Part shown: positions 1 to 4,925 of the stretch, piece after piece | Layout: each line of letters opens with the position of its first letter | How positions within the stretch are numbered: position 1 is the stretch's first letter | Assembly (NCBI GenBank): GCA_946482545.1 | Contig: CAMLRX010000204.1 | Location: forward strand, 1 to 5,050 | Length of the DNA: 5,050 nt | DNA from: an uncultured Flavihumibacter sp. | GTDB lineage: Bacteria > Bacteroidota > Bacteroidia > Chitinophagales > Chitinophagaceae | Direction of reading: 5' to 3' | The notes under the pieces: model-generated | The model's database searches: none | Seen by the model: the letters and a program-made list of their open reading frames with translations, nothing else | What the model was told of the DNA's origin: nothing | Position numbers and translations under genes: made by a program

Positions 1-448
1 TGCGCTCTGCTGTGGCCTTCAGCACCTCGTTGCGACGGAGCAGTAATTTCAGGAGATAAGGCGCCAGGATATAGCGGTCAACAAGTTTTCCGATCCATCC
101 GCAAGGTGACTCAAAAAAGAAGATGTCCCGCATTCTTACGCCAGCTAATGTTTCTTCAAAAAAATGCTGGTGCTTCATTTTTTTAAAGGGGCCGTTCTCC
201 ATTTCGTCGGTGAAAAGAAAATAAGGTTGGCAAGCAGTGATGCGGACTTTCATCCGGAAAGAAATTCCAAAATGCCTGGCCCTCCAGGTAACCGTCTCTC
301 CCGCGCCAATGTATCCGCTTGTACGGCCGGCAATGGCACGCTCGCTGGTGTGCTGCATACTTTCAAGGTGCATATTGATGCTGCGTGCGGTATCGAAGCA
401 TACTTCGATTGGGGCGTTGATGATGGTTTCTAAAAGTATTGTTTCCAT
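1..448 (-). CDS. SRPBCC (START-like) family protein, 3' end outside window
   Basis: The frame opens with ATG at 448 and stays open for 149 codons to the left edge, so the C-terminus is cut off. The residues have the pattern of the small SRPBCC ligand-binding proteins that accompany TIGR01777 epimerases: an N-terminal strand METILLETIINAPIEVCFD (the usual 'I.AP.E.VFD' opening), then DEMENGPFKKMKHQHFFEE at about 81-99 (the family's 'M..GPF....H.H.F'), then MRDIFFFESPCGWIGKL at about 106-122, and a C-terminal helix YLLKLLLRRNEVLKA at about 131-145. Family members are usually about 150-165 residues, so only a few codons should be missing. They form a helix-grip fold with a hydrophobic cavity; the ligand here is unknown. 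The start lies 14 bases after the stop of the TIGR01777 gene, so it should be the third gene of that operon. No Shine-Dalgarno is visible, as is common in Bacteroidota. Family assignment is firm from residue patterns; function is not. Confidence 0.88.
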   Translation of the reverse strand, partial: METILLETIINAPIEVCFDTARSINMHLESMQHTSERAIAGRTSGYIGAGETVTWRARHFGISFRMKVRITACQPYFLFTDEMENGPFKKMKHQHFFEETLAGVRMRDIFFFESPCGWIGKLVDRYILAPYLLKLLLRRNEVLKATAER

Positions 449-462
449 GGTAGCATAAGAAA

Positions 463-1383
463 TTATCGTTGGAGAATGGCCCTGGTTGCAGACTGCACAT
501 CAGGGTAAAGAAAAGGATAGCCGCTTTTGATGAGCCGGTTGGGGAGCACCCATCTGCTTTTGAGGATCAGTTCTGTTTCTGTGCCGATAAGGCGGGCACC
601 GCATTCGAGTAACCATTCAGGGGTGGGAATGCCAATGTTTATTCCTGCTTCGGTTCTTATCGTACGCATCAGTTCAGCATTATTCACCGGCTGGGGCGCG
701 GTGCAATTGAAAATCCCATCGGGCGTTTTGTTTTGCAGCAGCCATTCTGTAGTGCGGGCAGCATCCTGTTCGTGTATCCAGGATACCATTTGTCTTCCGT
801 TCCCCTGCTTGCCACCCAAACCGCATTTCACGAGCCTGAGCAAACGGGGGAACACGCCATCTTCCGCCCCAAGTACAATGCCCATCCGAAGCGCGATCTT
901 ACGGGTGGCCGGCGTAGCTGTTTCAAAAAACGCTGCTTCCCATTGCTGACACACCTCCACTGAAAAACCCGCTCCAATCTCTCCGTTCCATTCATCCTGG
1001 GCATGGTCCTCCGCATGACGGTAAATGGTGGCAGAAGTAACGTTGATCCATAAACGAGGAGGCACTTTCAAAGTACGGATCACTTTTCCAAGCAATCTGG
1101 TGGGTGTTAACCTGGAAGCAATGATCGCACGGCGGTTCTTTATGGTGTACCTGCAATTCACATTCTTCCCGCAAAGATTGATAAGCAGATCGGCGCCTTC
1201 GAGTTGTTGCACCCATGCCCCCTCCTGTTCACCGTCCCAGACTTCTGTAGTGATGTTCTCCATTGCCGGCGCGGATTTCCTGGACAACAGCAGCACTTTT
1301 TCAGAAAGCGGCGCGTAATACCTGCTGAAGACAGCGCCGAGGTAACCGTTGCCCCCGGCGATCACAATTTTATTGTATTTCAT
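463..1383 (-). CDS. TIGR01777-family NAD(P)-binding epimerase/oxidoreductase (SDR39U1-like)
   Basis: The protein has 306 residues, normal for the family (about 295-310). An N-terminal Rossmann fold is shown by IVIAGGNGYLG (6-16), with the GxxGxxG dinucleotide loop at G10, G13 and G16. The family signature follows at about 68-97: INLCGKNVNCRYT (usually 'NLAG..i..grW'), then the basic stretch RRAIIASRLTPTRLL. SATIY is at 117-121 and GFSVEVCQQWEAA at 139-151. At the place where classical SDR enzymes have YxxxK this protein has Cys145 and Glu149, which is usual for TIGR01777 proteins and suggests chemistry unlike ordinary SDRs. The C-terminal DUF1731 segment (about 251-304) contains SRWVLPNRLIKSGYPF, the classic 'VxPxRL...GF.F..P'. 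The start ATG overlaps the stop of the upstream DCC gene by 4 bases (ATGA), so translational coupling is likely. The start is also fixed by the Rossmann strand beginning at residue 5. The real substrate of this family is not established. Confidence 0.95.
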   Translation of the reverse strand: MKYNKIVIAGGNGYLGAVFSRYYAPLSEKVLLLSRKSAPAMENITTEVWDGEQEGAWVQQLEGADLLINLCGKNVNCRYTIKNRRAIIASRLTPTRLLGKVIRTLKVPPRLWINVTSATIYRHAEDHAQDEWNGEIGAGFSVEVCQQWEAAFFETATPATRKIALRMGIVLGAEDGVFPRLLRLVKCGLGGKQGNGRQMVSWIHEQDAARTTEWLLQNKTPDGIFNCTAPQPVNNAELMRTIRTEAGINIGIPTPEWLLECGARLIGTETELILKSRWVLPNRLIKSGYPFLYPDVQSATRAILQR

Positions 1384-2204
1384 AACATGCCATTAAAGAT
1401 CATCCACAATATGCCGATTCTGAAAACGATCCAGGTAAAAAAAGGTATCCATCCCAATTGCAGCAGTCTGCATCTGCGGATGTGTTCCAGCAACATCAAC
1501 CCTGCCACCACCATAAATACCGTTACATACATGATGGCGTCCGCGTCAAACAAAAGAAGGATAGGACGAGCCACTAACAGTAAAAGTGCTCCGGCAAGAG
1601 AAACGGTCATCATATTGCCCAGGTAGTCCCATATTTTTTCCCTTTCAATCAGCAAAAGCACTACAGCCTGGAAAATGAGTTGGGCACCGCAAACCACATA
1701 TTCCCGGAACCAGGGGCCTGTAGGCAATAGTTCATCCATATAAGGTGTATAAGCGGAAAGGATCGCCGCAGTAATCAGCCAGGTTAGTACAAGGTAAAGC
1801 AACCTGTAACGCAGGCGGAAAGAGGGCTGCCACGCATAAGTACCTTCTCCGTTTGCAGGCACAATAATGCGTCGGTTGTAAGACACGAAGGCATACACTT
1901 TCCGCAGCAACCAGCGCAAGGGGCCGAAGTTGAAAACCGGGCGCAACAAAGGGAAATTGTGCGCCAGCACCGTACACAAACTATCCACCCCATAAGTAAC
2001 GGCCCCGGTTTCCAGGTTCACCAGCGCAATTTCATTTACCGCCCGCTGCTTGTCGACCAGCGGACAGGCTCCTTCAGGTAAATGTTGGTAAGCTTCCCGG
2101 CCGTTTTTGTCCATCATGCCGGAGCTTACAAAAGCATTGGTGTACAACTGGCACATGGGGCATTCTGCGTCGTAGAGGATCAGGTGGTTGCGGAGCGTTC
2201 TCAT
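1380..2204 (-). CDS. DCC/DUF393 thiol-disulfide oxidoreductase-like domain fused to a five-helix membrane domain
   Basis: Starting at ATG 2204 the protein has 274 residues. The first part is a DUF393 (DCC1-like) thioredoxin-type domain: HLILYDAECPMCQLY places the D-x-x-C-x-x-C signature at D12, C15 and C18. VTYGVDSLCTVLA (about 69-81) and the closing VYAFVSYNRRII (about 103-114) also fit the family. The second part is membrane-bound, with hydrophobic helices at about 133-151, 170-186, 199-218, 223-240 and 251-270. Stand-alone DCC proteins are about 110-140 residues, so the membrane half is an extension. A redox role for the CxxC pair is inferred from the fold and not shown. The frame stays open upstream with ATG at 2258 and TTG at 2279. 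The TTG lies inside the -7 promoter element, so it cannot be the start of that transcript. ATG 2204 is preferred because the conserved domain begins 5 residues later and the 18 extra residues from 2258 resemble nothing. It is the first gene of the operon and overlaps the TIGR01777 gene by 4 bases. Confidence 0.88.
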   Translation of the reverse strand: MRTLRNHLILYDAECPMCQLYTNAFVSSGMMDKNGREAYQHLPEGACPLVDKQRAVNEIALVNLETGAVTYGVDSLCTVLAHNFPLLRPVFNFGPLRWLLRKVYAFVSYNRRIIVPANGEGTYAWQPSFRLRYRLLYLVLTWLITAAILSAYTPYMDELLPTGPWFREYVVCGAQLIFQAVVLLLIEREKIWDYLGNMMTVSLAGALLLLVARPILLLFDADAIMYVTVFMVVAGLMLLEHIRRCRLLQLGWIPFFTWIVFRIGILWMIFNGML

Positions 2205-2276
2205 CGTATAACAGTTTGATGTTTGCAGTTGAAGAACATATTGAACGGCACCCTTCATTTTCTTTTCTTCACCCCT

Positions 2277-2306
2277 CAAAGATAATCAACATTTTCAAAC
2301 TTTCAA
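2277..2306 (-). promoter_or_regulatory. Bacteroidota-type promoter of the DCC-TIGR01777-SRPBCC operon
   Basis: Read on the minus strand, TTG (2306-2304) is followed after exactly 19 bases by TATCTTTG (2284-2277). This fits the known Bacteroidota sigma-ABfr consensus of TTG/TTTG at -33, about 19 bases, then TAnnTTTG at -7. Transcription should begin roughly 4-8 bases further on, about 2273-2269. That leaves a leader of about 65-70 bases to ATG 2204, or about 11-15 to ATG 2258. The match is read directly from the sequence; activity is inferred. Confidence 0.72.
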
Positions 2307-2307
2307 T

Positions 2308-2320
2308 ATTTTCTGAAAAT
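2308..2320. repeat. short inverted repeat between divergent promoters
   Basis: ATTTTC, one central T, then GAAAAT form a perfect 6-bp inverted repeat. It sits just upstream of the operon's -33 element and about 20 bases before the proposed -7 element of the divergent nuclease gene, a position suited to a regulator binding both ways. The region is very AT-rich, so chance is a real alternative. Confidence 0.3.
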
Positions 2321-2340
2321 TAGAAATGAAATAAGATATG

Positions 2341-2348
2341 TATTTTAG
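2341..2348 (+). promoter_or_regulatory. possible -7 element of the S1/P1 nuclease gene
   Basis: TATTTTAG differs by one base from TAnnTTTG. No convincing TTG lies 19 bases upstream; the nearest resemblance is TTAG at 2320-2323. If it is used, transcription would start near 2351-2355, giving a leaderless or nearly leaderless mRNA beginning at ATG 2353. This would exclude the in-frame ATG at 2338. Confidence 0.35.
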
Positions 2349-2352
2349 CGGC

Positions 2353-3144
2353 ATGAAAAAAATATCCAGACTCCTGATAATTTTTGTATGCCTTCTTCCT
2401 TCCATCACCGCGTCCGCCTGGGGCATGTTGGGACACCGTGTGACCGGGGAAATCGCAGAAGCCTATCTTTCCGGAAAAGCCCGTAAGCAGATAAGGGCGA
2501 TACTGGGAAATGAAAGTCTGGCCATGGCCAGCAACTGGGGAGATTTCATTAAATCCGATCCCGCCTACAAATACCTTGATGCATGGCATTACATTAATTT
2601 CAGCAAAGGGTTGAACTACGAGCAAATGGTGAATGCCGCGGAAAGCGATACCACCCCCAATGCTTACAATAAGTTGAAGTTTTTAATTGGTGAACTGAAA
2701 AAGAAGGAGCTTCCTACAGAAACCAAACGGATGTACCTCCGTCTTCTGATCCATATTACGGGAGATATTCATCAGCCCATGCATGTGAGCCGCGCCGAAG
2801 ACCTGGGCGGGAACAGGATCAGGCTGATGTGGTTCAACCAGCCTTCAAACCTCCACCGGGTTTGGGACGATCATTTGCCGGAATACCAGAACCTTAGTTA
2901 TACGGAATACACCCGCGCCATCAATTTCACGAATAAGGATACACGTAAAAAATGGCAGGCGCAGCCCATTACCGAATGGCTCTATGAATCTTACAGCATC
3001 AGCGCTGAACTTTATGAGGAAATCAAAAGCCCGGAGCAGAACCTCAGCTACAATTACAATTTCAAGCATGTTGAAACACTCAACAATCGCCTGTTGAAAG
3101 GTGGTGTCAGGTTGGCGGGTTTGCTGAATGAAATTTTCGGGTAG
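2353..3144 (+). CDS. secreted S1/P1-family zinc-dependent nuclease
   Basis: The protein has 263 residues from ATG 2353. Residues 1-22 are a clean signal peptide (two Lys, a hydrophobic core, cleavage after ITASA), so the mature protein begins WGMLGHR. In nuclease P1/S1 the mature Trp1 itself ligates zinc through its amino group, and the rest of the three-zinc site is also here: Trp23, His28, Asp64 (NWGDF), His79 (WHYINF), His134 and Asp138 (LIHITGD), His144 (QPMH), and His168 and Asp172 (NLHRVWD). The His-x3-Asp-x5-His and final His-x3-Asp spacings match P1. Known members cleave single-stranded DNA and RNA and have 3'-nucleotidase activity; export to periplasm or medium is expected, for nucleotide and phosphate scavenging. 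The mature part, 241 residues, is a little shorter than fungal P1 (270) and has no Cys, so the fungal disulfides are absent. An in-frame ATG at 2338 would add MYFSG before the signal peptide and is less likely. It is divergent from the DCC operon and tail-to-tail with the DUF1543 gene, with 3 bases between the stops. Confidence 0.95.
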   Translation: MKKISRLLIIFVCLLPSITASAWGMLGHRVTGEIAEAYLSGKARKQIRAILGNESLAMASNWGDFIKSDPAYKYLDAWHYINFSKGLNYEQMVNAAESDTTPNAYNKLKFLIGELKKKELPTETKRMYLRLLIHITGDIHQPMHVSRAEDLGGNRIRLMWFNQPSNLHRVWDDHLPEYQNLSYTEYTRAINFTNKDTRKKWQAQPITEWLYESYSISAELYEEIKSPEQNLSYNYNFKHVETLNNRLLKGGVRLAGLLNEIFG

Positions 3145-3147
3145 TAG

Positions 3148-3720
3148 TTACCCTTTCAGTAGTTTATCCAATTTCAGGTAGCCGATGTGCAATTCATCTT
3201 CAGGATGGCTGGAGCCCGCGGGCTGTAAGCGAAGTTGGTATTTTTCCCTCATGGAATCGGGAAGAATATCCTCCACCTGGTACACATCATCCACATCAAT
3301 CCCGTACTTATCGTCGATATGGGCGGTTGCGCCCTGAAAACCGGTATGTTGGTAGAAGGCGGTCGCCTTACCTTGCTGAACGGCTTTTCCCGCATCGGGC
3401 GCCACTACCAGCATTTTGTAATGGTATTCTTCCATGTCGCCGGGTTTATACCCGCCCAGGTTCAGGAAAAATACACGCTCCTGAAGCGTGTATTCCGGAG
3501 CATCTTTTCTTTCGATCACCGTAACGATGAAGCCGTCCACCAACGTCACTTCCCGCCAGGAATCAATATGGATGCGCCCTTTGGCTTCGGGCCAGGCATC
3601 CTTCATGGCAGGAACGAGGTCTTTTAACGAAGGAGCTATCCCGAAAAAAACATCGTGTTGCTCGGTGCGTCTTCCCTCGGGTTTAGCGCCCATAATGACC
3701 ATATATAGTTTTTGATGCAT
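3148..3720 (-). CDS. DUF1543 family protein with two tandem copies of the domain
   Basis: The protein has 190 residues, without signal peptide or membrane helix, so it should be cytosolic. It fits the DUF1543 family: LYMVIMGAKPEGRRTEQHDV (5-24), FFGIAPSLKDLVPAMKDAWP (25-44), then HIDSWREVTLVDGF (51-64). A second, weaker copy starts at about residue 83: VFFLNLGGYKPGDMEEYHYK, then MLVVAPDAGKA, and later TAHIDDKYGIDVDDVY. The two halves share hydrophobic-G-x-KPG/EG, an acidic residue, His, then a hydrophobic-AP segment, so the gene arose by internal duplication. No catalytic motif is apparent and no biochemical function is known to me. The start ATG sits next to a palindrome (TTTCCGGAAA, 3720-3729); homologues as I remember them begin a few residues before the LYMV strand, which supports this start. 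It is likely transcribed alone, because a terminator separates it from the gene upstream. Confidence 0.9.
   Translation of the reverse strand: MHQKLYMVIMGAKPEGRRTEQHDVFFGIAPSLKDLVPAMKDAWPEAKGRIHIDSWREVTLVDGFIVTVIERKDAPEYTLQERVFFLNLGGYKPGDMEEYHYKMLVVAPDAGKAVQQGKATAFYQHTGFQGATAHIDDKYGIDVDDVYQVEDILPDSMREKYQLRLQPAGSSHPEDELHIGYLKLDKLLKG
3461..3494. repeat. perfect 10-bp inverted repeat with a competing 6-bp pairing, inside the DUF1543 gene
   Basis: AATACACGCT (3470-3479) and AGCGTGTATT (3485-3494) are perfect complements around a 5-base loop. On the coding (minus) strand the hairpin is followed directly by TTTCC, giving a terminator-like look (stem ending in TATT then T residues). In addition, TTCAGG (3461-3466) is complementary to CCTGAA (3480-3485), which is the loop plus one stem base, so the loop could pair outside instead. 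The segment encodes EYTLQERVFF, so coding constraint alone could have produced it. Confidence 0.5.
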
Positions 3721-3830
3721 TTCCGGAAAGTTTTGTTGCGAAGATATTCCTTTGGCGAATTAACTTTTACCAAAGAAATAGCTTCATTTCCGTAAAACTT
3801 TTTCCCGCGTTAATGGTCCTGTATAAGCAC

Positions 3831-3854
3831 AAAAAAGGCGTATCGAAATACGCC
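3831..3854 (-). terminator. rho-independent terminator of the 3887-4741 gene
   Basis: On the minus strand GGCGTAT, loop TTCG, ATACGCC form a perfect 7-bp stem with a UUCG tetraloop, followed immediately by TTTTTTG. It begins 32 bases beyond the stop codon of the anchored-protein gene, which is the expected place. The T-run is only on the minus side, so it should act in that direction only, and it insulates the DUF1543 gene downstream. Confidence 0.85.
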
Positions 3855-3886
3855 CTCTTTATAATCAACCTGAACCAACGACCATT

Positions 3887-4741
3887 TTATTTGATGCTGT
3901 TCTGCCATTCGGTTACATAAGTCCGGGCAGCCGTAACAGCTTCTTTGCCTGCACGGAAACATTTTTTCCACTCGTCGGGCTTCCTTTCGTATTCGGGTTT
4001 TACGAAGAGCTTTTTCCCATTGGGTCCATCTTTCAGTTCGGCGGCAAAATCAACAGTGCCGGACAATTGCAGGAACACCTGCAGTTTTCGTTTCACATAT
4101 TGTCCCGGTACTTTAGGATAATCCTTTTCAAACTGAACGAGGTTATCTTCGTATTGCTTTTTGGAATGGGTATAGCTCATCTCCATCATCTCCTTCATAT
4201 TCTGGTAATCGGGGTGTTTGGGATCGCTGTACATGCGGATTTGCTCGTTGAACATGGTAATGGCTTCTTCGAGGGACTTCTTTGTTTCTCCTGAAGTGCC
4301 TGGCAGGCTCTTTTCAATATTTGCTTTACCCTGCTTCGCACCATCTACCATTTTCTTCATTTCTTCGGCAGCGGTGGAAGGCGCTTTCGGCGCGTGCTCC
4401 TGCCTGAAACTTTCATAACGGGCTGCGAATTCAGGAGATGCTGTGTATTCCTTTGCAAATGCTAGTAGTTCCTTCGCTGCCGTAGCCTGCTGGGCTGGTT
4501 CATACTTACGCAGCAGTTTTAACTTCCCTGCATAAGGGAGGTAACGGGTACTTATGGATGTCCATACATGTTCCTGCGCCTGTTTCGGTGTAATACCCAG
4601 TTCGTCCAAGACGTTTTTCACCGCCATTTCACGGTGTTTTTCTTTTACGAAGGAGGAAAGCAGCACCGCCGCGATCATCGTGCACAAGGTGAGCGCGAGT
4701 TTTAACCTGCCGTTCAGCAGTGTGGTTCTTTTGTTATTCAT
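3887..4741 (-). CDS. membrane-anchored, charged helical protein of unknown function
   Basis: I do not recognise a family. From ATG 4741 the protein has 284 residues. Residues 1-13 are basic (NNKRTT...GRLK) and 14-31 form one hydrophobic segment (LALTLCTMIAAVLLSS), followed by FVKEKHREM. There is no good signal peptidase site or lipobox (LTLC is not L-[AST]-[GAS]-C), so an uncleaved anchor with the rest outside the cytoplasm is likeliest. The remainder is rich in Lys and Glu and looks almost entirely helical: about 40-116 with ITPKQAQEHVWTSIS, about 122-205 with possible coiled coil (AAEEMKKMVDGAKQG, KKSLEEAITMFNEQIRM, NMKEMMEMSYTHSKKQYEDN), then VKRKLQVFLQLSGTVDFAAEL and a basic/aromatic C-terminus YERKPDEWKKCFRAGKEAV. 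Only two Cys occur (20 and 261). The frame extends to a TTG at 4762, but the ATG directly precedes the basic segment and is preferred. It is a single-gene unit, closed by the terminator at 3831-3854 and divergent from a sensor gene. Confidence 0.8.
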   Translation of the reverse strand: MNNKRTTLLNGRLKLALTLCTMIAAVLLSSFVKEKHREMAVKNVLDELGITPKQAQEHVWTSISTRYLPYAGKLKLLRKYEPAQQATAAKELLAFAKEYTASPEFAARYESFRQEHAPKAPSTAAEEMKKMVDGAKQGKANIEKSLPGTSGETKKSLEEAITMFNEQIRMYSDPKHPDYQNMKEMMEMSYTHSKKQYEDNLVQFEKDYPKVPGQYVKRKLQVFLQLSGTVDFAAELKDGPNGKKLFVKPEYERKPDEWKKCFRAGKEAVTAARTYVTEWQNSIK

Positions 4742-4784
4742 GTTTGCTATTTTAGAACACAAAGTTCCGGGAAGTGGGTTTGCG

Positions 4785-4852
4785 CTGCAACCACATAAGC
4801 AGGTGAAAAAAGCCAGCTACACCTACTATTCCTCAGCCTGCACCACATAAAG
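4785..4852. repeat. two near-identical direct repeats in the divergent intergenic region
   Basis: CTGCAACCACATAAG (4785-4799) and CTGCACCACATAAAG (4838-4852) are the same 14-15 base word, differing by one A gained in one place and one lost in another; CCACATAA is identical in both. Their starts are 53 bases apart, about five helical turns, in the 184-base gap between the anchored-protein gene and the sensor gene. They could be operator half-sites for either gene or a chance small duplication. Confidence 0.4.
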
Positions 4853-4873
4853 ATGTTATTTTGAAAATCAGCG

Positions 4874-4903
4874 TTCCTGAACCGGGAAGCAGTTGTATTT
4901 TTA
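4874..4903 (+). promoter_or_regulatory. weak candidate promoter for the sensor gene
   Basis: TATTTTTA (4896-4903) matches TAnnTTT of the Bacteroidota -7 element but lacks the final G. Exactly 19 bases upstream is TTC (4874-4876), one mismatch from the -33 TTG. It would place the mRNA start near 4907-4911, between the alternative TTG start (4893) and the preferred CTG start (4926). Weak on its own. Confidence 0.3.
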
Positions 4904-4925
4904 TCCTGTTCAAAACCAGCCTAAA

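Noticed and set aside
527..949. Plus-strand open frames of about 60-140 codons across 237-1626
   Set aside because: They lie antisense to the well-supported SRPBCC, TIGR01777 and DCC genes and their translations show no domain pattern.
2205..2279. Extension of the DCC gene to ATG 2258 or TTG 2279
   Set aside because: TTG 2279 lies inside the -7 element. The extra residues have no resemblance to the domain, which begins right after ATG 2204. ATG 2258 cannot be fully excluded.
3213..3224. Perfect 12-bp palindrome AGCCCGCGGGCT in the DUF1543 gene
   Set aside because: It has no loop and no T-run on either side and encodes ordinary codons (PAGS region). A GC-rich palindrome of this size is plausible by chance, and it is a poor terminator for the convergent nuclease gene.
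3750..3775. CTTTGG / CCAAAG inverted repeat with a 14-base spacer upstream of the DUF1543 gene
   Set aside because: Only 6 bp with a long AT-rich spacer. No promoter of the TTG-19-TAnnTTTG type could be placed around it (the best -7 look-alike, TATCTTCG near 3740, lacks a -33 partner).
3887..4741. Reading the unknown protein as a lipoprotein because of Cys20
   Set aside because: The residues before Cys (LTL) do not fit a lipobox, and the Cys lies in the middle of the hydrophobic segment.
4742..4762. Extension of the unknown anchored protein to TTG 4762
   Set aside because: It adds only MCSKIAN in front of a natural ATG that directly precedes the basic, hydrophobic anchor segment.
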